Shown here one piece after another: positions 1 to 11,567 of a stretch of DNA of 64,000 nt. The stretch covers positions 20,358,501 through 20,422,500 of the forward strand of contig JAPMAC010000209.1 in assembly GCA_028671895.1 (NCBI GenBank). Reading direction: 5' to 3'. The position numbers and the translations under genes were made by a program. Each line of letters opens with the position of its first letter. Positions within the stretch are counted from its first letter, which is position 1. Under the pieces are notes generated by a model, which did no database searches, was not told the DNA's origin, and was given only the letters and a program-made list of their open reading frames with translations. Source of the stretch: Oenanthe sinensis. Taxonomy: Eukaryota; Streptophyta; Magnoliopsida; Apiales; Apiaceae.

Positions 1-181
1 GTTTGGTGCTTTTCAAAGCCAAAGCTGCCTGGTAAGCTTCTGAAACTGATTAAAATGAATGAAGGTCAGTGCTTCTTGAATATTTAAACACAATCCTCCC
101 TAGTATCGTGCGACCAGATGTTCTTCACTTTCGGATAAGTCATTTCAAGATGCTAAATGATAAAATTCTTCACTATAATTC

Positions 182-646
182 TCAACTGACTTGCCTCCTT
201 GATGCAAATTTTGAAGTCTCCGAAACATAGCTTGCACATGGTTGTTGGGCAAAAAGGAGTTCTTTCAATTTCAGTTGTTCCCACCACTTGGCTCTTTCTT
301 TTAACCTGATGGATACTAATTTCACCATCATGTTTTCTGGGAACTGAAATATTCTTTTAACAGGATTCAGCCAAATCAACAAACTCTTCAGCTCATAGAC
401 TACCACTAAATTTTGGAATTTCAATCTTAAAATGTCCATCGCACCTTCAATTTTCTCGAACTGGTGCTTCACATCGAGAATTTCGATTGCAAATGGATTG
501 TTGTATGTGCTTCCTGACTCAAAATCTTTATTGCCATTCTGGTTGTGGTTGCATGATTCGAGTTGATTGGATAATTCGAGTTGAGCCTAGCCTTGGGTCA
601 GAATCTCGACTTGCCTCCTTAATTCTTTCACTTCTTCGAATCTGCC
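182..646 (-). pseudogene. Ty3/gypsy-type gag fragment
   Basis: A minus-strand reading frame runs from about 646 down to 182 with one in-frame TAG at 587-589. It contains VKLVSIRLKERAKWWEQLK, the signature of the plant Ty3/gypsy gag (retrotrans_gag) core, in which a 'RLKGRAxxWWEQL'-like stretch is typical. Upstream in the same frame is an acidic/basic helix-like stretch (RFEEVKELRRQVEILTQG) that usually precedes gag in these elements. No zinc knuckle, protease or LTR lies beside it, and the window edge cuts the surroundings. It is a decayed gag piece, possibly inside an intron of the NHX gene whose last exons begin at 1877. Family assignment is by motif only. Confidence 0.65.
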
Positions 647-1876
647 ATATTAGTTTATGCAGCAGTTCTGCCACCTCTTCTAGGACTGATGCTTAAGCAG
701 AAACTAACGGATCAATGGTAGGCGGTATAATGCAGCCAAGTAAGGAAGTAGAAATAGGGGTTATTCTTATTGTTCGTAGGTCATTTGTGGTATGCGAGAA
801 GGGCTCATGCAGCTGCCGCGGGGTTTGAAAATGGAATTGATTGTGATTTTAAACCTGTTCTTTCAGGACCCCTCATATTGATTAATTAATAGAATTTACT
901 GAAACGGGAGATCCAATACTTGAAGTATAAATGCCTTTGATTCTATCATACAGGTATGGAAAAACAATTGGAAAGGGTCAACATAGCTTATATATATTTG
1001 ACCTGCTATGTCATATTAGATTAAGCTAAATTTGAATTTAGGAATTAAATTCAGCTAACCTTGATAGTTTCTAGGAGTATGTTAGGTAAAATCCTTATAA
1101 ATCAGTGCCTTAAGAGCCTAAGAGCTAAAAAATCGGGGATATATAGTTTCCTGATAATTAATTACGAAAAATTCTAGTACTAATATTAACTAAAACTTTA
1201 GTACTTGCCCATAACATCTTTTTAGTACACTTCATTAATTGTATATTCTAGATAATTCTGATTCCGATCAATGAATATATGAAATATTTCCAGAATATTC
1301 CCAGAATGTTCTAGAATCTTAATCTGCATAGGTGATCTAACAAGGATTTCATTGTAAATGTTGGAATTGCATTAGGGATGTTTGGCTTCTTGACTTGTGT
1401 TAGTTAAAGTTCTCTTAGATTAAAAAGTGATTGCACTGTGATCTTACTATAATCAAGCATAAAGTAGGTAGCACACTTTACCCTTTATCATACCGTCTCC
1501 ATAATCTGTTAAAGAAGAGTTGTGGTTTAAAGCATGTCTATGGCAGAGTTGTTGACCACGGGGAGCTGTTATTTAGAGGGTTCTGCAAAACTTTCTGTGT
1601 GGCTTCTTGCTTGGCATCCACTTCACTTTATTTTAAATTTTACAAATCAGAAGCCGATCCTTGATGTTAAGATTTGTGGAAATCCCTCTTAAATGAAATT
1701 TCAACTTTGAATCCTTGATATGGGGAAGTGCAATGTGCAAGCTTCAACTAAAATTTAGAGTGTGCCCAAAAAGAAACCAATATTGACCCAATTAAGTATT
1801 ATGCTGTGAATTACTTGTATACCATTATTACATTACGGATATTTTGTAGTCAGCTCTAGCTTCTTGCTTTCTGCAG
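647..1876. other. No gene seen; intron or upstream flank of NHX
   Basis: AT-rich sequence with no reading frame that I can connect to a known family. The NHX exon that should precede the one at 1877 (encoding a stretch ending like SYMLAE) was looked for and not found. The polypyrimidine tract and CTGCAG at 1860-1876 form a normal splice acceptor, so at least the right-hand part is intron. It could be a long intron holding the gag fragment, or the gene could be truncated here. Confidence 0.5.
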
Positions 1877-3911
1877 CTAATAGATCTTAGTGGTATTCTC
1901 ACCGTCTTCTTTTCCGGAGTGATCATGTCTCACTATGCATGGCACAATGTTACTGAAAGTTCAAGAATTACTACCAGGTACTCAAGTGACTTAATTTGAA
2001 CCTTGTTTATCCATCTTTTAAACAATATTTCAAGTAAACTTCATGATTAGTTGATCTAGTAACCGCTCTCCTCCCCCTAAATGCAGGCATGTGTTTGCGA
2101 CGATGTCTTTTATTGCCGAGACATTCATATTTCTGTATGTGGGAATGGACGCCCTTGATATGGAGAGGTGGAAGATGAGTGTATTGAGGTGAAAGTAAAG
2201 TCTAATGCATTTGTTTTTAGTTCAGCATGAATACTAACATACTATCATAATAATTATCATCCATTTCGATCAGTCCAGCTTCCTGATCTTTCATGTAGCC
2301 AGATATGAGACTGTTCCTCAGGTTGTGGTTGCTAGAGTAGACCCCAAAGATCTTGTTTGTTATAACCTTAGCTTACAGTAGAAAGCACATACTCACCAAA
2401 CCATTTCTTTTAGTAAAAGTTCCATTTGGTAGGATATTATTGCTTTTACGGGTTATTTCCTTTTAAGTCTTCTGGCTATTGATATTTTAGTGTAATATGT
2501 GAAATTCAATGAAGACGCAGCTAATTTTGGTTTTGACAACCAATATGTATATAAATAATATGACTTGAGAGCTATTACCATAGAACTGTGGAATGCAGAT
2601 TGGTGGTTTTTGCTGAGTTGTGAATTATTGAAAAGAAAATGCAGTTGTTTATTTCCACGATTGCGCTTGATGTGCGGAACTATTACACAATTCCATAATA
2701 GAAATCTTTTTGACCACATGCATACGTGTGCAGTCCAAGTAGTCACTTGAGCACTTTCGAAAAGTTATTTGGTTTCAATTTTATGCTATTAAAGAAGTAT
2801 ACTGACTGAGTGACTGTATTACTTTCTTTCAGTTTTTGGACTTCAATAGGCACATATGGTATTTTAATCTTCCTGATATTAGTTGGTCGTGCTGCCTTTG
2901 TGTTTCCCCTATCCATGTTATCCAACTTCATGAATCGAAGAGCGCAGCGCACAACATCCATCACTGCCCAACACCAGGTGAAATTTCTTATTTCTATCTA
3001 AACTTCATTCTCTTCCAGAATTTTTTTAGCTACATTGCCACTTACAATGATATAAATTTGCAATGTTTATGTTGTCCATGTAGACAGTAATTTGGTGGGC
3101 TGGGCTTATGAGAGGTGCTGTATCTATTGCATTGGCATTTAAACAGGCAGGTTCTTCCTATATTCTAGGTGGCTAGGAGACTGACGCTATTTTAAATTAT
3201 CAGTAAATATAATGCCACCATAAAATGCAATTTCTGTGCAGTTCACTCATGCTGGTGTGACAGTGGATCCCGTCAATGCTACAATGGTAACTACTACCAT
3301 TATTGTTGTCCTCTTCAGCACGATTGTAAGTAGTCATCTTTTGTATTTCAGCCATTATAATTTATGTAGAACGGTAGAAGTGGTCAATCTGATATGTCCC
3401 CTAGGAGAAGAAATGGTCCTCTTCTGTTTTACATCTGTTTATCTTATTGGTCACATCGTGTGGCAGCAGTAAGCTCTTCACATATTATTATTAAAAACCT
3501 TGAACATGAAATGATTGAAAATGACTAATATAATTCGACTATAAAGTTATTGAACCTGTTTGCTTTCTAGTGGTAGACATAAAAAGGTTTTTAAAGAAGG
3601 AATGTGTTATTGACTTCGCTTCTATGCTTTAATTGTTTCAGGTGTTCGGTTTTTTGACAAAGCCTCTTATTACTTATCTGCTTCCTCATAGTGAATCAAA
3701 CAACAGTGATCCAAGATCTCCTAGGGAAAACATGAGACTTCCTCTGCTTTCGTTTGATGAATCGGCAACAACAAACATTGATCGTGTAAAAGATAACTTG
3801 AACATGCTAATTGAAAGGCCAGTTTATACTGTTCACTCTTACTGGAGGAGGTTTGATGATGCATTCATGAGACCTACGTTTGGTGGGCCACGTAGAGCAG
3901 ATCCTTGTTAG
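1877..3911 (+). CDS. NHX: Vacuolar Na+(K+)/H+ antiporter, NHX class I (C-terminal exons)
   Basis: NHX antiporters exchange cytosolic Na+ or K+ for lumenal H+ at the tonoplast. Six exons join in phase into 254 codons plus TAG: 1877-1977, 2087-2188, 2833-2977, 3084-3146, 3242-3325 and 3642-3911. The product carries LSGILTVFFSGVIMSHYAWH, the helix with FIAETFIFLYVGMDALD, VGRAAFVFPLS, IWWAGLMRGAVSIALAFKQ, VVLFSTIVFGFLTKPLITYL and a cytosolic tail ending in YWRRFDDAFMRPTFGGPRR. These match the second half of plant class I (NHX1-4) proteins; the tail resembles the NHX3/NHX4 group most. A complete protein is about 530 residues, so the N-terminal half is missing: its exons are either left of the window or lost. 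Five donors are GT and one, after 3146, is GC (CAG|GCAGGT). The gene converges on the SWIB gene. Confidence 0.9.
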
Positions 3912-5517
3912 GAGGGATTCAATGCAAGAAAATTGTGAGGTCTATTGTTGTGTTGTACATATGGTTTGGTGCAGGCTAGAACAAGTTAATGAGAATTGGA
4001 TCTTGGATATTCCCAAATAACAAAGAATGTTGTTTTCAAAACAAAGAAGTCAGCAAAGATGACAAAGATATTGCTTTCAGTTAACATTTAAAATCATTTT
4101 CATTTCTGGTAAAGGGGCATGATCCCTGGTAACCATGTGCTGTGGATTCTATTTCTAGGATACTGTTTTGTCACTGTTGGATTAGAGACAGGATGGTCAG
4201 GATTAGAGACAGGGTGGTCAGGATTAAAAAAAATAATTTGACACGGATCTCAGTTATTAAGCGATAATTGATGTTAGTCCTGGATTTTTTTATTTTTTTG
4301 GCCGAGACTCTCTTGACCATTGAATATCTAATCTAACGATTAGAAATTCATGTATTGTAAATTATTTCCACAGCAATGTGGAACACCCGTTTATTAAATC
4401 AATGTCGACAGGTTTTTTGAGTCGGCCTGATCATTGCTTAAAAATTTTAGAAATATAATCATACGTAGTTGCATTTGTATACTTGTAGGCCTCTGATGGC
4501 AGTAGTATACTTCAAAGAACAACCAACTCTTGAAACCTGAGCTTGTATGTAAAAACATCTTCAAATAATGAACAAAAAAAAGAAAAAGAAATAGCATCTT
4601 TAAATATTTTCCTACTAGAGAACAAAATGTTGCATTATCTAATTACATTTCCTCAAGTTTTTCTACATATATTAGCATCTCTACATAAAAACCCCCATCA
4701 GAATAAATATCTAACACCTGCAACAGCTACAGCTATCCTGTTATCAAAGAGTCAATTTCGTCATTTACTAAATGCTACTACAAAGCGTCATTTACTAACT
4801 GCTACTAAAAAGCAAGACATCCATGGTGAAGCCTCTAACATGTTGAGTGTTCCCTGCTTTCGTCAGTAACAAAGAACAGGGGAAGATGAGGAAAAGAAAA
4901 GAGAAATAACAAACAATAGCCTCTGAAAGCCATTCAGCCCCCGCAGATTAGGTCGATTACAGCACTATGCATCTGTATGTGATGACATATATTTTTGGAC
5001 CTGCAAAAGATAATAATCAGCAAATGATAATAATCATACAATAAATTTGACAGCAGTAACTTCAAACATGAGTATGTACATTATTCTGCACAATTTAGAG
5101 CAAGATATGCATTAAAAAGTGGGGACAGATGCTTAAGTTTAGCTTTAGCAATCATATGCACTGCTTGCTTACATTGCAAAGTAGGGAAATGCCTTGGATA
5201 TATAGCTTTTTTGTTTCCTAATGTGTTGACCTTGTCCAAGATTTGTTTGAAAAGCTCAACTCTTATAATGCTAATGGAAAATACTTGAAGCAGAGGATAA
5301 TACAGTTACAGGAAAAAAAATTCAAGAAAAATGAATTTCTCAGAATGCAAATCATTGAAATAAATATTGAGTTTAAAAGAAGCATGTAGAAAATATTCAA
5401 GAGCTATAGTTTACAGAAGTTTGACGTGGCAAAATGATGCATCTGAATGACCAAATGAATGAAATAAACCAAGGTCAAAATTGCCAGGTAAATAAGTAAA
5501 GGGTTAATACTGACCAA
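3912..5517. other. Intergenic region with 3' UTRs of two convergent genes
   Basis: No coding frame recognised. The left part should hold the NHX 3' UTR. At 4178-4222 a 21-bp unit with ATTAGAGACAGG is tandemly duplicated. The right part should hold the SWIB 3' UTR. On the minus strand a possible 3'-UTR intron begins just after the SWIB stop codon (G|GTCAGT near 5513) and ends at a TTTTGCAG acceptor near 5003, which would place the last untranslated exon at about 4860-5002. The splice prediction is inference from signals only. Confidence 0.4.
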
Positions 5518-5826
5518 TTAATGCAATTGTGTATCTGGTTTCTTGCAAAGATGATAGCGTGCTAACATCTCAGGTATGCCCAAAGCCGAAATGCTTTTGC
5601 ATTTAAGGAGCTCTTGAAGCTTTCCATCACACTGTATAACCATTGCATTTGAAGGATCCTAAAATTGAAGAAAACAGCATTCTTTAATTTTTCTCTTTGT
5701 AGAATCTACTTCTCGGAGATAATCATACAATTGGGCTACCCAGTCACAAAAGATTCATAAGGTGTCGTCACATCCTATACTTAATCTCCATGAGTTAATT
5801 TTAATTGTTGTATTAGAATGAGACCC

Positions 5827-5860
<34 letters not shown>

Positions 5861-8086
5861 CGGTCTCATTCTAATACAATGTGAAAACTGGTGATTTGTA
5901 TGGTGCTGATTTGTGTTTATGTGTGTGTGTGTGCGCGTGCGCACATGTATTAATATGTTTTCTGAACGAACAATATTAACTACATAGTATTAATAAAAAA
6001 TTCTTAGATGTATAGAAAATTACTATGTTACCCGGTACTAGGAGATTTCTAAACAAGTTTATCTATCAAGATAACTTATTTGATTACCAACCTCGAGCTG
6101 GTTGACTTTTATATATTCCCAAATTTGCCTCAGGACCTCTGCTTGTGACATCTCCCTTTCATCAGTGACAAAAAACCTTGCAAGTTCATCAGATATTATC
6201 ACAATGGGAACGGAATCGGTACATGTACTATCACTTTTACTTTCAGGTACGGATTCAGTTTCAGGTACACATTCATTTTCAGGCTCAACACTGGCCTTCA
6301 ATTTTTTTGAAACTCGATTTGTTGGCTCTGCAAGAATCAGAGAGTACATTTCATGTTACAAGTAAAATAACCTTAAGAAAAGGGGAAACCAGAATTTGAG
6401 TGCATTATAAACATATCATACTAGTTGGTTCAAGAGGGATGATATGTTTAGCTAGCAACTTATTCATTCTGAACATGTCAGTACTGTCTGTCTCAAAAAC
6501 TAAACGCAGCTCATCATTGCAGATAATTTTCCTCTTGTTACTTGGATCTTGAAGGTTATTTTTCCTTATGTATATCCACAGCTGCTTCACAATCTGGACC
6601 AGATGAAAAGGTATAAAGGGAATTCAGGAAAATGACAAAAACATATAGTCAAAAACACAGATTTAAAAGTCCCGACCTCAGTCCGTGGTAGTGTCGGATG
6701 ACCAACAATAGGCTGAAGCAAGGGAGATACACCACAAAGTTTGTTAAGGCCACCAGGGCCACCTCTTTTTCTCTTAACTTTTTGAGCACTGGAAGACAAC
6801 AAAAAATGGTTAGCCACCAAACAAGCAACACAAAAGTTTTTGTACAAGGAAAATGTTACAAATTCATAAATATTGTCAAATGCAGAGTTCTGGTGTTTGG
6901 TACATTTTAGTTGCAACCTGAACCTTAATTGTAATATTAAGAACAACCTATTACTTAACTGATTACCACAATATGAAAAACCTTGTGAAATAATCAAATT
7001 GACCATTAGGATTAGGTACCAATTATTTCTCAAATGTTTTTTTAATACTATCTATGAAAAGTATTTCTCATAAGAAAATTACAAAAATTGTACATCTATT
7101 TTGCTGTGTTCATGATCACAGGTCGAAATATAAATTGCCTAATAAAAGTAAGATAGTGATACACATGTTCTTCATATAAAACAGTCTTTAAGTGCAAGCT
7201 AAGCAATACGTAGGGTAACTGTATAACAAGAACATAATGAATACAAGGTAATTACTCGATCATAATTACACAACTGTAAAACAAAAAAAAGGCTTAATCA
7301 CAACCTAGTAATGCCTATTAACTTCAATACACACATAAGAAATGTATTTTATGCATTATAGTTGATGGAACAAAAGGCATTATTTAATAAGATACTAATA
7401 TATGCACATCCTAAACTTATTTATCTAATGAGTTTTTTGGACTAAATGCCTCTGTTACAGTCCAAAAAACTAACATAGTGTGCATAAATAACTTTAGTGT
7501 GTGCATATATCAGTACCCTTTTAATAAGATTATTAACAAGGTATGAACTTTAATTTATCGAGGTTTAAACAAAAGAAAGAAAATACAAAAAAGACCTCTT
7601 TTTCGAAGGTTGAGGTGGAGCTGACCCTGGCGAAGCAGCGGTAGAAGTAATACCAGTAGTGGTGGTGGTAGTACTAGTAGGAGAAACTACAGCTGCAGGC
7701 GTGGCGGGATACGCCTCAAACTGCAGCTGCTGAGATTGAAGGTGGGGCCGGAAAGACAATTCATGAGAGGGGCAATGCTGAAGTATGAAATTGCTGCTGT
7801 GTTGAGCAAGGGGGGCAGGGCGGGGAATTGGAATTTGTTGGAGGGCAAAATGGTCTCGGTAAAGTTGTTGCGGTGGAGGACGAAGAAGGTACTGGATATG
7901 ACTGCGAATGAAATCAATCTTGTGAGAGACTTGAAACCCTAACTTTGATTCCAGTTGCACAACGACGTCGTGTAAGGAGGTGTAGCTAGTGAAATTAGGG
8001 CTCGCTGCTCCCACAACACTCTCCAGACCCTGCGCTATTTCTTCCTCCTCTCTGCTTACCATTCCTGCACCTTGCCCTCTTACCAA
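5518..8086 (-). CDS. DEK-C / double SWIB (BAF60b) domain nuclear protein
   Basis: SWIB/MDM2 domains are found in BAF60-type subunits of SWI/SNF chromatin remodellers; plant proteins with an N-terminal DEK C-terminal-like domain and two SWIB repeats are presumed nuclear and chromatin-associated. Exons on the minus strand, all in phase: 8086-7596, 6788-6677, 6593-6422, 6327-6092 and 5658-5518, giving 383 residues. Residues 12-67 form the DEK-C-like helical domain. A Ser/Thr/Pro-rich linker follows. SWIB-1 (about 175-255) has GGLNKLCGVSP and LWIYIRKNNLQDPSNKRKI. SWIB-2 (about 285-375) has ISDELARFFVTDEREMSQ, IWEYIKVNQL and DPSNAMVIQCDGKL. The ninth residue is a second Met (8062) in MVSREEEE, which matches relatives better and may be the real start. 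Length fits the family. The first exon donor (AG|GTCTTT) is weak but phase requires it. Confidence 0.9.
5808..5879. repeat. Perfect 18-bp inverted repeat around a (TA)n core
   Basis: Left arm 5808-5825 (TTGTATTAGAATGAGACC) and right arm 5862-5879 are exact reverse complements. They enclose 36 bp of nearly pure TA repeats with one TACA interruption. The whole 72 bp can form a cruciform or RNA hairpin. It lies in intron 4 of the SWIB gene. It may be a tiny foldback transposon or a microsatellite that grew inside a palindrome; no target-site duplication is clear. Confidence 0.85.
5921..5944 (+). repeat. GT/GC alternating purine-pyrimidine tract
   Basis: A run of GTGTGTGT followed by GCGCGTGCGCAC. 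Alternating purine-pyrimidine DNA of this kind can adopt Z-form. It lies 42 bp right of the palindrome, in the same intron. Confidence 0.6.
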
Positions 8087-8156
8087 TATAATATTATTAA
8101 TATTATATGTATCACTGTATGTATCTCTCCTAATAGGAATTAACGGTCACTTTCTT

Positions 8157-8265
8157 TCTCTCTCACACACGCTCTCTCTCACTCCACCCTGTATAATCTA
8201 TCTCTATCCCTATCTCTATCTCCCTCTCTATGCGCGGCTTGTCTCTATCTTCAAGGACTTTTTAT
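8157..8265 (-). promoter_or_regulatory. Probable core promoter of the SWIB gene
   Basis: On the minus strand TATAAAA lies at 8265-8259 inside an AT block, about 175 bp upstream of the first ATG. Between them the sense strand is rich in GA repeats (8228-8157), a common feature of plant core promoters and 5' UTRs. A start site near 8230 would give a 5' UTR of about 145 nt. This is inference from position and composition. Confidence 0.45.
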
Positions 8266-8405
8266 ATTTACGATTTTACCCTTAATACAATTGGGATATT
8301 GGTATGCACTTATCAGATGGGCCCCACATTCCTAATTCTTCCTTAAATCAAACACTACCTTCGTTATGGGATCATTTTTCATCTTATTTTTAAGTGGTGG
8401 AATAA

Positions 8406-8616
8406 GGCACCGTTTCTCTGAACTTATAAACAACTTATAAGTTGAAAAAGTTGGTATATATGTACTTTTTATGAAAATAAGTAATTTATTTTCAAATTTA
8501 GAAATAAAATTTGGTCTTAAATTTTTAGAAAAATATTAATTTTCAAAAAAAAAATATGAAAATACTTTTTTTAAAAAAATAATTTATTACTTATAAGCTA
8601 AGCCAAACACCCCCTA
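8406..8616. mobile_element. MITE-like repeat (hAT-type ends)
   Basis: About 211 bp of AT-rich DNA. The left end (GGCACCGTTT...AACTTATAA) and the reverse complement of the right end (TAGGGGGTGTTTGGCTTAGC, followed by TTATAA) are similar imperfect terminal repeats. The GGGGTGTTTGGCTTA...TTATAAG style is common to hAT-derived MITEs in dicots. There is no coding capacity. I did not find a clean 8-bp duplication. Confidence 0.4.
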
Positions 8617-9057
8617 AGTCCGATGGGCTTATAATAAATTTTTTGTTATAAAATAAGATATAACTAGCGTAAAAACCCGTGCGAGTCACGTGGTTTTATT
8701 AGTCCCTGATATATTGTAGAAGAGGGGTTAAATACAATATAAATATTTTTTTTCGAGAATTTTGGATTTAAAATAATATTTTAATTTATCTCAAAATATT
8801 AATTTTAATGAAATACTGTTCAAGTAGAAGATATAGTTTTTTAACTTCAAAAGTATTACAAAATTAATATAACGAAGTCTCAAATAACTGTTTAAATATC
8901 TAGAACGATTTTGACATGAACTGTTCTAATTTAACAATTATAATTTAAACCACCACAGAAAGTCTGTGAATATAACAAGCATACAAATTAATGAATTTGA
9001 ATGTTTTGAACAACAGAAATATGAAGTCTAAAGCCTCATATTTACAGAGGATGAAAA
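8617..9057. other. AT-rich spacer, no gene seen
   Basis: No reading frame or clear repeat except a short CTAG-flanked GC-rich motif near 8663-8695. It may include the outer (R-U5) part of the 3' LTR of the minus-strand element M1, whose boundary I cannot place. Confidence 0.3.
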
Positions 9058-9366
9058 CTTGTATGACTTTTTATTTAGGACATTTTTCAGACAATAATTA
9101 AGCCTTGTATAACATTTAGAGTCGGTATGACTTTTCTTCAAGCAAACTCGGTATGACCTTTTGGATCCATTCTTGTATGACTTCTGTTTGTACTTGTATG
9201 ACTTTCAGCAGGTGAATGCTCTATGATCTTTTTTATAGAAATTTTGGTATGACTTTTAAAAGTCATAGAAGTATAATTTGGTATAACTTTTGTTAGAAGC
9301 CATTTTTAGTAGGACTTTTATTAATAAATCATTTAGACCTATTGATAATTCGGTATAACATATTAA
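9058..9366 (+). repeat. Array of GGTATGACTTTT-type motifs (copy 1)
   Basis: About ten irregularly spaced copies of (C/G)(G/T)TATGACTTTT in the same orientation, spaced roughly 20-50 bp, for example near 9059, 9122, 9149, 9173, 9195 and 9246. One copy is followed by its inverse, giving ATGACTTTTAAAAGTCAT. The same motif forms a second array at 34912-35110, upstream of M1's additional ORF. It is read here as part of M1's LTR promoter region. Confidence 0.65.
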
Positions 9367-9737
9367 TAAAGTTTAAAAACTTATTAAAAGTCATAATAAG
9401 TCATTTATTTTATAATAAATTAATTCTTCTTAATCTTAATTTTTGATAGAAGAATTAAAATACTTTCTTGACTGCACAACCATTGTTGTTATCACCGAAA
9501 TCTTTCCGTCTTCGCAATGTTGTTTGTCGAAAAACCACTTGAGCTCAATGTTGAATATTTATATATATAGTTGACACACAATATACTGTCTGGTTCATTT
9601 GTGTCACACTAATATAAATATTCTTCACCTTTTAACTTTAAAAATGATGTGGTCTTATGTCCTTTTATGCGTCACTCTTTTTCCTCTAAAGTTTTCTTCT
9701 TATGGAATCTTCGTGTAGTAATTACTTAAAATCTTCT

Positions 9738-11305
9738 TGTTGGGTTCCGAGGCATAAAACGCAGCGGATTAAACGTAAATATAACGAAAAATTTCGGAAC
9801 CCTAACGCAGGATCATGTATAAGATTGACAGATTATGGTGAAACGGAATCATACCTTTGTCTGGTCTTGACTTACACGAACTCAACGGAGATCCTAGCTT
9901 TCACGACTTGTGTCTTCCTCTCGAAAGCACCTCTATGGTATCCACATGAGCACCTTCAAGAACGTCTCACGATCTTGATTACGGAATGGATGTACTAGCC
10001 TCCTTTGATGATTTCGAATTTTGCCTCTGCCTTTTCTCTCTGCCTTTACTGCTGCTAGGGTTCGTTTTTCTTAAAAACTTAATACCTATTAACCCTACAT
10101 TATCTATTTATAATGGTTGGTTAATAGGCCCATAATAGCAACCCATAACAGCAAAGCCAAACCCATGTAGGTTTAGGATTAAATAATAAAACCGAATTTT
10201 ATTATTTAATTAATAACTAAGTCACACTTAATTATTAAGGGCAGAATTCAAATTCGAATTCGAATTTATATTATTTTAATTAATTAAGTCTCATTTAATT
10301 AATATAATAAAATTCAAATAATTATCAATTAATTTAAATCTATAATTTAAATTAACTATTCCTCTAAGTACTCTATGTGTGTGACCCTATAGGCTATTAT
10401 TTAATTAGTAATAATTTTATTCTCCAATAAAATTATAAACAATGAGCGGTATCTAGTAATACATCATTGCTACCCAATTAAATAATAATTAAATCGTGAT
10501 TCGATAAAACCTTTCGTGATTAATGTTTCCGTGTAATATAATCCCTTTAACCATATATATTATAGATTAAACTCAAGGCATGAATTTAGTCATCCTCTTC
10601 AACATTTAATCCGGGTTTACTTGATCCATGAGTAGACTATGAAAAACAAATCATTATTTGAGCATGGCCATGCATTTTATAGTCTCACTCAATCAAGAGG
10701 CCAATAATATCTCTCCTAATTATAGGAGGGTTAAATCCTTTATCTATCATTCATATTTCTCATACGACTCATGATATACCCGATGTCCACTTTTATCATC
10801 ACCCGGTCAAAAATGACTTTTAATGTAGTCAAAGTATATTAATCCTCATACAGAAATATAATGATCTCAAGTCGAAGGATCATTACACCATTATCACTGT
10901 GAGTCTTTCTTATGACTTTATTAAACATGAAGAGTCTCACTATGGGTCTGTCCAGTACCATGTACTCCTGCATGTACCTATGTGTTGACTTTAGTATCCC
11001 CATACTTATAACCAATGAGATGTGGTTATCTGTCAAACAACATACTAGTCTATTTATGTATTATTATTGTCCTATAATAATAATACTCGACTAGGGACAT
11101 TTAAGAATATGATCTATTATATAATATCAAGTTCAAGTCATGTACTAAACTATACAATGTGTATCATGATTCTAAGGACATTTATTATGCTAACAAATAT
11201 ATCGCAGTATTTAAAGTCATAATAAATACGTTTATTGAATAATCAAATGACATAAAGGTCTATTAAAAGAAACATTGTATTGCCTCTAGGGCACCAACAC
11301 TAACA
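9738..11305 (-). mobile_element. Solo LTR, Tork/Angela-type copia
   Basis: 1568 bp bounded by TGTTGGGTTCC and GCACCAACACTAACA and flanked on both sides by CTTCT (9733-9737 and 11306-11310), a 5-bp target-site duplication. Read on the minus strand it starts TGTTAGTGTTGGTGCCCTAG and then AGGCAATA, the characteristic LTR head of Angela/BARE-type elements, and ends with a CCGCTGCGTTTTATGCC-like tail. There is no internal region, PBS or coding sequence, so this is the product of LTR-LTR recombination. It contains a palindromic ATTCGAATTCGAAT at about 10251-10264. Confidence 0.9.
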
Positions 11306-11553
11306 CTTCTGTATCTTCTGAATTCTTCTAAAATACTACTCTTTTATTTTACATCGACACTTGAACATATTAATGAACTTCTTTCAGTGTAGAGTAGTAA
11401 CCTCATCATAATTCTTCTAATATTAGATTCTTCGTGTCTAGTTGACTTTCTTCGTCTTGATTCCTGTTACAATATTTATTATTTACTTTCTTTTCTAATT
11501 TGAGTTGAGTTGTCATCTAATAATTGCAAATAGGCCTTATCATATGCCATTCA

Positions 11554-11567
11554 ATCTCTCCCTATTT
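11554..11567 (-). promoter_or_regulatory. Polypurine tract of M1
   Basis: On the minus strand AAATAGGGAGAGAT directly precedes the TG that starts the M1 3' LTR. A tract almost identical in form (AAATAGGGGGAGAT) stands at the same place in the LARD (38134-38121). It primes plus-strand DNA synthesis in this element class. Confidence 0.6.

Larger units (their letters stand above)
9058..11553 (-). mobile_element. Probable 3' LTR region of minus-strand Sirevirus M1
   Basis: On the minus strand, sequence like the end of other Sireviruses here (polypurine tract at 11567-11554) is followed at 11553 by TGAATGG..., the start of an LTR. Stretches around 11350-11400 resemble the LARD LTR near 37880-37915 (GAACATxTTAATGAACTTC). 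The region is interrupted by a solo LTR (9738-11305) and holds the motif array at 9058-9366. The outer boundary cannot be seen; 9058 is only a minimum extent. Confidence 0.45.

Noticed and set aside
4543..4869. 108-codon open frame between NHX and SWIB
   Set aside because: A-rich codons, no match, lies where the SWIB 3' UTR is expected on the other strand.
7736..7942. 68-codon plus-strand open frame
   Set aside because: Antisense shadow of SWIB exon 1.
8661..8700. Possible Helitron 3' end (GC-rich hairpin followed by CTAG on the minus strand)
   Set aside because: The stem is imperfect, no matching 5' TC end or helicase trace was found, and the motif is short. It could also be part of the M1 LTR.
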